From Paraburkholderia podalyriae (GTDB taxonomy: Bacteria; Pseudomonadota; Gammaproteobacteria; Burkholderiales; Burkholderiaceae), in contig NZ_VZQQ01000009.1 in NCBI RefSeq assembly GCF_014397785.1, positions 206,610 to 270,609 on the forward strand: a DNA stretch of 64,000 bases, written 5' to 3'. Shown in pieces: positions 36,870-45,245 of this stretch (position 1 is its first letter; every line of letters begins with the position of its first letter). Position numbers and translations under genes: made by a program. Below the pieces are notes generated by a model. That model did not search any database, was not told the origin of the DNA, and worked only from the letters and a program-made list of their open reading frames with translations.

Positions 36870-36907
36870 TTCTGAGGTTTCTGGAATTTTATGGAAAAAC
36901 CTCAGAA
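36870..36907. promoter_or_regulatory. parA operator, inverted repeat touching the start codon
   Basis: TTCTGAGGTTT (36870-36880) and AAACCTCAGAA (36897-36907) are perfect 11-base inverted copies 16 bases apart. The last base is the A of the parA ATG. Type Ia ParA proteins with an N-terminal helix-turn-helix repress their own promoter, and this repeat is placed to be that operator. Confidence 0.75.
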
Positions 36908-38118
36908 TGGTCAGAACGAGCCAACTTCCTGCCGTAGACCGAACCGTTCACTTTGAGCAGATCAGCCAGTTCGCAGAAAAAGTCACCATTTTCACTAATG
37001 AGCTGCGTGACACGATTCTGGCTCCGCGTCCTCGAAAAACGGCTCCCGTTTTCAAGACCGGCGAGATTGCCGAGATGTGCAACATCTCTCACTCGCAGGT
37101 TCAGTATCTCGCGACAAAAGGGGATGGAGACTTGCCTTCGGGCACAGCGGCCGGCACGGGCCGAACCCGGACCTTCACGCTGGAAGAAGCGCGGATCTGG
37201 GTGCAAAAGATTTCCGACATCTACCAGACTCCGTTGGTCACGCGCCTGAAGGAGCCCGACGGAAAGATCGTTATCACAGCGCAACTCAAAGGCGGCTCCG
37301 CCAAGACTACGACGACGATGTGCCTCGCCCAAGGATTGTCGTTGCGGGGACGCAAAGTGTTGGTGGTCGATCTCGATCCGCAAGCTTCGCTTTCGGAACT
37401 GTGCGGACTGTACGCGGAAAAAGACGTGACGCCGGAAGATACCGTGTTGCCGTACGTCTATGACCAGGACATCGAAGGTGGGCTCGAAGGGCGAGTCCAG
37501 TCGACGTACTGGGATGGCATTGACGTGATTCCTGCGCACACGGAACTGATCGGAGCAGAGTTCCATCTGCCAGCCATGCAAAAGGTCCGGCCGGGCTTCC
37601 GTTTCTGGACCGTGCTTCGTCAAGGGCTCGAGCCGCTGCGCAAGAAGTACGACTACATCCTGATGGATACATCGCCGTCGCTGTCGTATCTGAATCTGAA
37701 CGCGCTAATGGCCGCAGATTCCATGGTGATGCCGATGGTGCCGGAGAACCTGGACTTCATCAGTTCGCTGTCGTTCTGGCGACTCTTTTCGGACGTGTCC
37801 AAAAGCTTCATCAAGTTCGAGAAGGACAAGAAGTATGACTTCGTCTCGCTCGTGTTGTCGCGGGTCGATTATGGGCGGAACTCGTCGGCGCCGATCGTGC
37901 GCGCGTGGGCGCAAAGCGCGTACGAAAACTGGTTGCATTCGATCGAGGTCCCGGCGAGCTCGGTGATGAGCACCGGCGCGTTGGCGTTCTCGACAGTCTT
38001 CGACATCAGCAGCAATCACAGCGCGGCTAAGTCGCTGCAACGCGTGCGGCAGCCTCTCGTCGACTACTGTCGCTGGATCGATGAGATCTATTCGGAAAAA
38101 TGGAGGAACGCGCAATGA
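36907..38118 (+). CDS. parA: ParA partition ATPase with N-terminal DNA-binding domain
   Basis: This 403-residue protein segregates the replicon. Residues about 50-110 form a MerR/HTH-like DNA-binding part (KTGEIAEMCNISHSQVQYLA). The ATPase follows with the deviant Walker A motif KGGSAKTTTT near 128-137 (KGG..KT), VLVVDLDPQASLSEL and DYILMDTSPSLSYLNL. Size and domain order are those of P1-type (type Ia) ParA. An ATG at 36891 leads to an early stop, so 36907 is chosen even though no strong ribosome site is visible. The stop overlaps the parB start as ATGA. Confidence 0.95.
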   Translation: MVRTSQLPAVDRTVHFEQISQFAEKVTIFTNELRDTILAPRPRKTAPVFKTGEIAEMCNISHSQVQYLATKGDGDLPSGTAAGTGRTRTFTLEEARIWVQKISDIYQTPLVTRLKEPDGKIVITAQLKGGSAKTTTTMCLAQGLSLRGRKVLVVDLDPQASLSELCGLYAEKDVTPEDTVLPYVYDQDIEGGLEGRVQSTYWDGIDVIPAHTELIGAEFHLPAMQKVRPGFRFWTVLRQGLEPLRKKYDYILMDTSPSLSYLNLNALMAADSMVMPMVPENLDFISSLSFWRLFSDVSKSFIKFEKDKKYDFVSLVLSRVDYGRNSSAPIVRAWAQSAYENWLHSIEVPASSVMSTGALAFSTVFDISSNHSAAKSLQRVRQPLVDYCRWIDEIYSEKWRNAQ

Positions 38119-39089
38119 GCAATATGCGAGAACAGTTGCTGGCCAAGACGTCCGGCATTCGCAAGACTTCGTCGATCAACGAGGACGAGGTGAAGCGCAG
38201 CAACCGCACGCAGACGGCGCCCGGCCTCGCCGGCGCGCTGGCCGTTGCGCAACTTCGCGTGCAGGAATTGGAATCGACCGGCGTCGCCTCGCAACTGCCG
38301 GTTGCGGGCATCTTGCCGAATCCTTGGCAGCCGCGCCGCGTGTTCAACGAAGCGAAGCTGGCCGAGCTCGCCGAGTCGATCCGGGAAGTTGGGCTGATGC
38401 AGCCGATCGTGGTCCGTCGTGTCGCGGACGACTATCAGATCGTCGCCGGCGAACGGCGCTGGCGTGCGCACAAGATGGTGGGGCTGGATACGATCAAGGC
38501 GGTGGTCGCGGATTGCTCCGATTCGGACATGGCCGTCCTCGCGATGGTCGAAAACATCAGCCGCGACGACCTTGCCGACTATGAGATCGGTGTAGCGATC
38601 CGACGATCGGAAACGGAATTCCCGAATCGCAAGCGGCTGGCGGAAGCGATGGGATTGTCGCGGGCAGGTCTGTACCAGTTTTTGTCGTTCGATAATCTGC
38701 CGGACTTCATCAAGAAAGATCTCGACATTCAGCCGCGACTACTGGGCGGGACCGCGGCGCAAGCAATTGCGGCGGCTATCAAAAAGCATGGCGAGGATGG
38801 CGTTAAAGCCGCTCGCGAAATTTGGCCGCTGTTGGTGAGAGGGGAAATGGATCAGGGCAAGGCCGCCGCAGCGATCAGTGCGCTGGCGACGCGGCAGACG
38901 ACGTCGGCTGGTACCAGCGGGCGCAACATCGAAAAGTTTTTTGCGGGACGGGAGCACGCTGGAAGCATCACGAAGGATGTCAGCAACTTCACGATCAAGA
39001 TCAAGACTGGGGTGATTACCGAGGCGCAAGAAGTTCAGATACGGCAGTTGATCGGGCAGATGTTCCAATCGCAGCCGAAAACGAACTGA
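38115..39089 (+). CDS. parB: ParB partition protein
   Basis: About 324 residues from ATG 38115, which overlaps the parA stop and follows GGAGG; an upstream ATG at 38100 lies in parA. The N-terminal ParB/Srx-like domain has LPNPWQPRRVFNEAKLAELA, the nucleotide-site motif GERRWRAHKMVG and VENISRDDLADYE. A central helix-turn-helix (RLAEAMGLSRAGLYQFLSFD) follows, then a C-terminal dimer region. It should bind the parS-like palindromes 80-165 bp downstream and spread. A rho-independent terminator follows. Confidence 0.95.
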   Translation: MSNMREQLLAKTSGIRKTSSINEDEVKRSNRTQTAPGLAGALAVAQLRVQELESTGVASQLPVAGILPNPWQPRRVFNEAKLAELAESIREVGLMQPIVVRRVADDYQIVAGERRWRAHKMVGLDTIKAVVADCSDSDMAVLAMVENISRDDLADYEIGVAIRRSETEFPNRKRLAEAMGLSRAGLYQFLSFDNLPDFIKKDLDIQPRLLGGTAAQAIAAAIKKHGEDGVKAAREIWPLLVRGEMDQGKAAAAISALATRQTTSAGTSGRNIEKFFAGREHAGSITKDVSNFTIKIKTGVITEAQEVQIRQLIGQMFQSQPKTN

Positions 39090-39114
39090 TTGATGGTCGG
39101 TTTGTAGTGTGGAG

Positions 39115-39139
39115 AAGCCCGCCCAGCGCGGGCTTTTTT
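39115..39139 (+). terminator. terminator of parAB
   Basis: AAGCCCGC (39115-39122) pairs with GCGGGCTT (39128-39135) across a five-base loop, and a run of T residues continues from the stem. It lies 26 bp past the parB stop and ahead of the parS-like sites. Confidence 0.88.
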
Positions 39140-39168
39140 GTCGGCAGACAGAATAGTTCGGGACGAAG

Positions 39169-39258
39169 AGTGTCTAGAGTCTAGACACTCAGTCAGACGA
39201 CACCTCATCAGTACCATCCGGGTGTCTAGACTCTAGACACTATGCTCTAGACACTATG
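39169..39258. repeat. parS-like palindromes and a 14-bp tandem repeat
   Basis: GTGTCTAGAGTCTAGACAC (39170-39188, extended by one matching base on each side) and GTGTCTAGACTCTAGACAC (39222-39240) are palindromes that differ only at the centre. A third half-site follows directly: CTCTAGACACTATG occurs twice in tandem (39231-39244 and 39245-39258). Their place just after parB makes them candidate centromere sites. They do not match the chromosomal consensus GTTTCACGTGAAAC, as expected for a secondary replicon with its own ParB. Confidence 0.75.
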
Positions 39259-41022
39259 GTCGACCCAGGCCGATGCCTGTCCGAGAGTGCCGTGTTCGGT
39301 GCGAACGACCGTCCTTCGTGCCATGCACGATTCGTGGGAAATCTGCGCAGTGGTGTGTTCGCGGAACCACCTCGCAGGCGCCGGCTGCGGGGACGACCGC
39401 GCGACGTTGAATTGGCGAGGCCGTCCCCCGGCGCAGAATAATGAGGCGGCCCGCCAGCTGGCCGTTCACTCTTCCGCGCCCAGCCTTATTGCCCCAGGGC
39501 ACTACCGAAATCGTACAGGCGCCTGGCGCCAGACGACGAAGCGGACGGAAGGCCGATCCTCTATCCTTTGAACGAAAACTCTTTCCGGCAGGCTTCCACG
39601 ATCATTCTCAACGCCACGGCACATCCGCGGGATTCGTCGATGCGCTTCTCCACGGCCGACGTCGGAGCCAATCTTAGCGATGAGAAAGACCGCCCTCCTT
39701 GTCATCGAGGCTCCGCTCAGTAATCGGACACCACGGGCTTGTCGGAACCCCGGTCAATCTGCGCGGCGTGCAGAGACCATGATTTTCCATAAAGCGCTGG
39801 GCCCTTGATGGCGCTGTCTGTCGCAGCAACCGCGGCAACGCCGTTTCGGACTACGCGATGCAACAGACGCGCGAAGCGCTAAGCCCAGCGCTTATCGATC
39901 GCAAAGTCAGCTCTCCTTTTGCTGGGAATCCATACTGTTCGATTCGCGATGAAATGACGGCTAACGAACACGCAAAGAAGACAGTGAATCTGGCTCGCCC
40001 TAGCGAACAGACGACGTGTGCCAATGTGCAGCGTGAGGCGTCGTCACTGGAATATCGCGTTCAGGGATGCTGCGCCTTGCATCGCGATCCGCGCAATCGA
40101 AGCAGGTGAAGCGTTTCGCAATCGGTGTCTGCCTCGCGTTCCGGGCACGCCAGCTCGCTTGGAATCAAATGTCCGTGCTGATTTGGCCCGGTGCCCGACG
40201 CCCGGAAGTCAATCGCGGACGCCGCCCTGGTGCCTAATGTTTGGCTGTCGTCGCGTTGATCTACCATCATGGCGTCGTCGGTTAGTAGACACGTCAAGCC
40301 AAACTGATGACACTGGACAGGCCTCTGATTCGACTTGGCCGCTGATTAAAAGCCTTCGGACTTGTGCGTCAAGGCCTCACTGAACGTGCAGACTGCCGCG
40401 ATCGATCTTCGTCCCATTTGGCCCTGTCGCGCTAACCGGATAAGTCTATGCCATACCGCTCGTTCAGCGCGCAACCAAGGTCGCTGCTCCCAGCTCATCG
40501 GCAGGCGATTCAGTGCACGATGCCGACAAGATAGGAGAGGGCAAGGCCGCGAAATTGTCGCGGACGCAAAGAGTCGTCAGCGAGCGTGGCGAAGGCAAAT
40601 CGACGCGCCACCATATACGGGGTCGAGAAAGCGCGTCTGTTTCACGAACTAAATATCGAAAAATCGCTGGAGATTAATCAATACGAGCGCCAAAGCGCCA
40701 TACGCCAGTCGATTTCGCCAATTCGTCCGCCGTGAAACATACCGAAACGCATCGACTATATGCTAACCAATTGTTTTTAAAGCATATTTCCATGACACGT
40801 CGCTTTTGTTTCACGCCAATTGGTCGAAATAATGACCGACTCTACGTCGCTGCGCTCAACCGCGGCAAAACGCCGGAATTAATACCGACGTCTCAACAAG
40901 TCGTAACGTTTAATACGTAATTTGTAGCGAATCGATTTGAATGGCCGTTGGCGTTTCGGCGACATGATGCGCTAGCGACCTGGTCAAGCACGAGCCCTCG
41001 CAAAGGACTCAGCCCTTAGCCA
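39259..41022. other. gene-poor region beyond the partition locus
   Basis: About 1.76 kb with no convincing gene. Short open frames (for example 39858-40109 plus, 40061-40297 minus, 40732-40920 plus) lack ribosome sites and recognisable products. GC falls in the right part (about 40640-40930). It may be decayed sequence, regulatory or structural DNA next to the centromere, or hold an unrecognised RNA gene; nothing seen decides between these. Confidence 0.5.
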
Positions 41023-43074
41023 TCACTTCACGCACTCAGCCCTCCCGCGCTCATCGATCTGCGCGATGTCCTCGTGCAAGATCCGCCGGATCTCGAGGAT
41101 CGCTTGCGGCGTCTGCTGCACGCTGTGGCCGGCCACAATCACCTTCTCCGACACTGCGGCAGCGAGATGCGCGCTGCGATAAGGCACCACGCCGTCGTCG
41201 GAATCTTCGAGCGGCCCGCTTTCGCGGCGCCGTGCAATGATCGAGTGGAAGCAGACTTGCGGGCTGATCGGCAACTGCGATGTTGCGCGAATCAAAGGAT
41301 CGGTTTCGCGAAGCTGTTCGATGCTGTTCGGCACATGGAAAGTCTGGCCCTCCGCTTCGATGCTCGTCGCTGTCTGCATCACTTCCTCGATCTCATTGAG
41401 CAGGGCGAGCGGCAGCCGCACGAGGTTGGCCACCCAGCGCGCCAGCCGGTTACTCGCGAACGGTGTGCCGCGGTGAGGTGCCGCGATAAATATTGCGCGC
41501 TCGACTTGCGGCATCGGCGTGAAGTTCAGCAGCCGATTGAGCCGCTCGTCCTCCCGATCGATATCGGTGCCTTCGGGCACATACCTGTCCTTGAGAGTCG
41601 TCCAAAGCTCGTCGCCGGAAGTCGACACGAGTAGTCGCGCGATAACGCCCCCCATGCTGTGACCGATCAGCACCATGCCATGCGACGCCGGCGCCGTGCC
41701 GTGTGGATCAAAGTGCGCGAGCGTCTGCTGCGTGGCGCGCCGGATGCGCGCGAGGTTGACCAGAATCGGCACGTTGGTCGGGTAGTAGACCTGCCACACC
41801 TGGAAATGCTGGCGAAGCACTTCATCGCCCTGAATATCGTTGGCGACGTTGACCCACGCCTCGGGGCTGCTCGCGAGGCCGTGCAGCATCAGAATGATCC
41901 GTCGATTGCGATCGAACGGCTGCATCATGTAGATGCGCGGCGTATCGATGCCGCGCGCGCGTCCAAACAGCGTGCGCAACGATTGCCCCGCGAAACCCGA
42001 GCGCGCAAGCCAGATCCCATAGCCCGCGCTGAAGTTGGCCGAGAGTGGCACTGTCTGGCCGTGCCGCTCGACACTGTCTTCGCGATACGGATCGAAGACG
42101 GACAGCACGACATCATGCGAGGCAAGCACCTGTTCGAGCGTGCCCTGGCTGAACCAGATCAAGGCGGTCACGTTCGGCGACGGCATCTCGCTGAAAAAGC
42201 GCGTCGCTGGTCTCGGCCGTCCCGCGACTCGTGACGACACACCCGCCTTGAGCGGAGCATTCGCGGGGCTATCGACGCGCGTCGTCGCACCGCTATCGCC
42301 CCCGGCATTGCCACCCGCATCCGCATTCTCTTCAGGCGGTGGGCCGTTCATCACAGCAACGAGTTCCGCGCCCAAACCATCGCGTCGATAAATGCTGCGT
42401 ATCCCCACGAAGGAAAGCCGCGACGCCGGGATGACTTCGCGCGGTTCGCGCACACCCTCGGGCAGCCGGACGCGGCTCAAGTCGAGATGAATGGTCCAGC
42501 CTGCGATGTACTGCGTGCCCGGCTCGACGTCGCTGGCACCGGTCTCGAGCGCACCGCGCAGAAACAGCGCGCGGGCCAGTTCCTGTACTGCATAGTTGTA
42601 GTAGTCGCGAACCTGAGTCTGACGATCTTCGAATGCACGTTCGCCGGCAGTGCGCTGACCGAGGAATAGAAATGCATACGCGAATCGCGCGGTCCTGAGC
42701 CACAAATCGAATTGCGCGTCGCTCCATTCGGTGGCATGGGTCGGCGTATTCGTGATGGCCATCTGCAAGGACAGTTCGGCGAGGCTCGACAATCGCCGGT
42801 CCGTATTGATTCCGCCAACGGTCGAGATCGTGTTGATGCAATCGAGCGGCTCGCGTTGGCAGGTGATCTCATCGAGTGCGACAACGTGCAGCGTGTCTCG
42901 CGTCGCGGCGCTTAGACGGCCGGTCGACAGAATATCGCCGCGACGCATCGCGATGTACTGCTCGGGGCCTTGTGAACTGACGGTCACCATTGCGCAACCG
43001 GACAGAAGACCGCTGGCGAGCAGCGCGGGTGCTACGCACCGCGATATCCACGATGCGAGCGCGCGGGTCATCAT
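41023..43074 (-). CDS. large lipoprotein with C-terminal alpha/beta hydrolase (esterase/lipase)
   Basis: 683 residues from ATG 43074 (or the adjacent ATG at 43071). A lipoprotein signal (ALLASGLLSGC) is followed by about 350 residues with no family I can name, including RRGDILSTGRLSAATRDTL and a low-complexity linker near 260-295 (ENADAGGNAGGDSGATT). The C-terminal hydrolase has IILMLHGLASSPEAW (oxyanion) and the nucleophile elbow VLIGHSMGGVIARLL, with DDGVVPYRSAH near the C-terminus as a likely Asp/His region. It probably acts as an outer-membrane-anchored esterase or lipase. It stands alone between gene-poor stretches. Confidence 0.82.
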   Translation of the reverse strand: MMTRALASWISRCVAPALLASGLLSGCAMVTVSSQGPEQYIAMRRGDILSTGRLSAATRDTLHVVALDEITCQREPLDCINTISTVGGINTDRRLSSLAELSLQMAITNTPTHATEWSDAQFDLWLRTARFAYAFLFLGQRTAGERAFEDRQTQVRDYYNYAVQELARALFLRGALETGASDVEPGTQYIAGWTIHLDLSRVRLPEGVREPREVIPASRLSFVGIRSIYRRDGLGAELVAVMNGPPPEENADAGGNAGGDSGATTRVDSPANAPLKAGVSSRVAGRPRPATRFFSEMPSPNVTALIWFSQGTLEQVLASHDVVLSVFDPYREDSVERHGQTVPLSANFSAGYGIWLARSGFAGQSLRTLFGRARGIDTPRIYMMQPFDRNRRIILMLHGLASSPEAWVNVANDIQGDEVLRQHFQVWQVYYPTNVPILVNLARIRRATQQTLAHFDPHGTAPASHGMVLIGHSMGGVIARLLVSTSGDELWTTLKDRYVPEGTDIDREDERLNRLLNFTPMPQVERAIFIAAPHRGTPFASNRLARWVANLVRLPLALLNEIEEVMQTATSIEAEGQTFHVPNSIEQLRETDPLIRATSQLPISPQVCFHSIIARRRESGPLEDSDDGVVPYRSAHLAAAVSEKVIVAGHSVQQTPQAILEIRRILHEDIAQIDERGRAECVK

Positions 43075-44114
43075 GCGTCGGACCGGTTCGTGCGAGATCG
43101 CTGCCGCGCTATGCCGATGTCGGCTGGTCCGGCATCAAGCGTTTCGAGGCGAGTGGAAGAGAGTCCAGTCTTGTGCGGTGCCGTCTCCGTCGTTTTGCGG
43201 TGGACCGTCGTCATGGCTGAATGGCAGAAAGGATCCGGTGATTTTCCGACACAGACGGTACGCTGATGCACGGGCAAACGATGAACGCTGCGGCGACAGC
43301 CTGCGAAGTTGCAACTGCCATGTTTCTTGTCACGCAGAGTTGAGTCACAAGGCCGTTGCCTCGTGCGCCGAATCGATAAATCTGAAAGTTAATCACTTGT
43401 CCGCTAAGTACTGTACGCCCGGCAAATTGCTTGCGCAACCGGCGTCGTTCGCACAGCACACATGGCCTTCAATGAGAAAGAATTCCGATTCAACAATCAC
43501 GGCGCCTGCATTGGCCGAATCAAAAATTCCTTCAAACCTATAGCACTTTTTGCCTATCGCACCTCGTCACTACTACATCGGAATAGCCGTACAGATGGTT
43601 GCGTCGGGATATGCCGCCGAAGAAGTTAAACGATCTGACGCGCACATTCTAGCGTCATGCATTCTTCCAGATTCGAACGCGCGGTGACGGTGAGACGCTT
43701 GACAATGAATTGTTTGGGACCTTAAATAATTCTGCGGCATACCTCGATCGAAAGGACCCGATTCCATGTTGCAAAACTCGCATGCACGTTCATTCGACTT
43801 TGCGTTTTGCTGGAATCGTCGTGCATTCCATACCAGGGCGAACTTTTCAATTTTTTCAGCCTTTTCGGCGTGACAAAGCAGTGTGGCAGTTAGACAGGAT
43901 GCCTGATAGGTAATGGGATGCAGACGTTGGGATGCAGATGTTCCCTGAGGCTGACCTGGCCGTGGAAGTCGCAGCGGATCCACTCATCGGTCCACTGTTT
44001 ATGGACCCCTATGAATTTCCGAGCAACCTGTAGAGCCTCGTCTTCGCCGGCCCGCTAGCTACATTGCCGCCGGGTGCACGACACGGGTTGCGTCAGCAGT
44101 CAGCCGAGAACGTC
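43075..44114. other. 1.04 kb divergent intergenic region
   Basis: The region separates the lipoprotein esterase (minus) from the RND pump operon (plus). I see no gene; a minus-strand frame at 43573-43983 has cysteine- and histidine-rich sequence with no family character. No regulator gene for the pump is present. Confidence 0.5.
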
Positions 44115-45245
44115 ATGAACGCAAACCGCTCCAATGCACCGCCGGTTCCCCGATCAGCCGGAGTCGCACCGACCGGCGCATTGCCGTGCGTGTTGACCTG
44201 TGTGCTCGTGCTGTCACTGTGGGGGTGCCAACGGCAGACCGAAACACAGACTGCCGATGCGAGACCAGCCGTGCAGCTCACCAAAGTCGAACCGGCCGAC
44301 GCTTCCGCCATTCGCATTTTTACTGGGCGGGTCGAGCAGACCAGCATCTCGCCGCTCGCCTTCGAAGTATCGGGCCGCGTCGTGCAGATCGCGGTGCTCG
44401 AAGGAGCATCGGTGAAACGCGGGCAGCTGATCGCGCGTATCGACGAGGAACCCTACAAGCTGCAACTGCAGCGCGCGAACGCGCAGTATCAGCAACTGAG
44501 TGACAACCTGAAGCGCCAGGCGGTATTGCGCCAGGACGGTATTCTGTCCCAGGCTGCCTATGAGCAGTTGTCGGCTTCCACAGACGCCGCGCGCGCGGCA
44601 CGCGACATGGCGAGCCGCGACTTACGCAATACCCAGCTCGTCGCGCCATTCGACGGCCGGATCGCTCGCCGCAACATCGAGATCCAGCAGGTCGTGCAGG
44701 CTGGCGCGCCCGCGTTCAATCTGGAAAACATCGGTCGTGTCGATGTCGGCGTCGATCTGCCTCAGAGCATCGCCGAACGGCTCTTCGTCGACAAGACGCT
44801 GAGAGCCGAGGCGTGGCTGCCCGAGCGGCCGCAGAACCGCTTCCCGCTCGTGTTCCGCGAACGGACCACGCAGAGCTCGCCGACTTCGGCGGCCTACCGG
44901 CTCGTGTTCTCGATCGAAGGACCGCAAAGCGCGATGCTGTTCCCCGGCATGGCGCTGCGCGTACAGATTTCCGACACGGCGCGTCAGGTCGCGCAAAACG
45001 ACAACAAAGGGTACTTCGCGATTCCGATCGCCGCGGTGTCGATCGGCGCGGACGGTCAGCGCAGTCTGTGGCGCTACGACGCCGCGTCCGGCCGTGTGCA
45101 TGCGGTGCCGGTCAGCGTGCGCGAAATTCGCAATGACGATGTGGTCGTCGCGGGGGCGGTTGCGGCGGGCGACCGCGTGGTGGCCGGCGGCTCGCAGTTC
45201 ATGAAAGAGGGAATGGCGGTCCGTCCAATGGATGCGCCTCAATGA
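44115..45245 (+). CDS. RND efflux periplasmic adaptor (MFP), lipoprotein
   Basis: About 376 residues from ATG 44115. LTCVLVLSLWGC is the end of a lipoprotein signal. The lipoyl halves are GRVVQIAVLEGASVKRGQLI and LVAPFDGRIARRNIEIQQVV, with a helical hairpin between them and a beta-barrel and membrane-proximal domain after. This is the membrane-fusion protein that joins the inner-membrane pump to the outer-membrane channel encoded next. Its stop overlaps the pump start as ATGA. The frame from 44064 has a longer N-terminus that would bury the signal, so 44115 is preferred. Confidence 0.92.
   Translation: MNANRSNAPPVPRSAGVAPTGALPCVLTCVLVLSLWGCQRQTETQTADARPAVQLTKVEPADASAIRIFTGRVEQTSISPLAFEVSGRVVQIAVLEGASVKRGQLIARIDEEPYKLQLQRANAQYQQLSDNLKRQAVLRQDGILSQAAYEQLSASTDAARAARDMASRDLRNTQLVAPFDGRIARRNIEIQQVVQAGAPAFNLENIGRVDVGVDLPQSIAERLFVDKTLRAEAWLPERPQNRFPLVFRERTTQSSPTSAAYRLVFSIEGPQSAMLFPGMALRVQISDTARQVAQNDNKGYFAIPIAAVSIGADGQRSLWRYDAASGRVHAVPVSVREIRNDDVVVAGAVAAGDRVVAGGSQFMKEGMAVRPMDAPQ

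Larger units (their letters stand above)
35867..36906. other. replication origin of the secondary replicon
   Basis: The 1,040 bp between divergent repA and parA holds no gene but at least 13 recognisable copies of a repeat around ACCTCACC. Left of about 36235 the repeats read on the plus strand. From 36361 on they read mostly on the minus strand. An AT-rich stretch lies between, about 36235-36350 (including TTTTAAAAAAACC and CAACAAATAAATG), a good candidate for the unwinding element. I saw no canonical DnaA box (TTATCCACA). Position next to repA and parAB makes this the origin; the exact start point is inferred. Confidence 0.85.

Noticed and set aside
35867..36906. Canonical DnaA boxes or a chromosomal parS (GTTTCACGTGAAAC)
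   Set aside because: Searched by eye across the origin and partition region; none found. A weaker DnaA site could be missed.
39858..40383. Small genes in the region beyond parS
   Set aside because: Overlapping short frames on both strands, no ribosome sites, no recognisable product.
43573..43983. 136-codon minus-strand frame before the RND operon
   Set aside because: No family character and low-quality composition; no good start.
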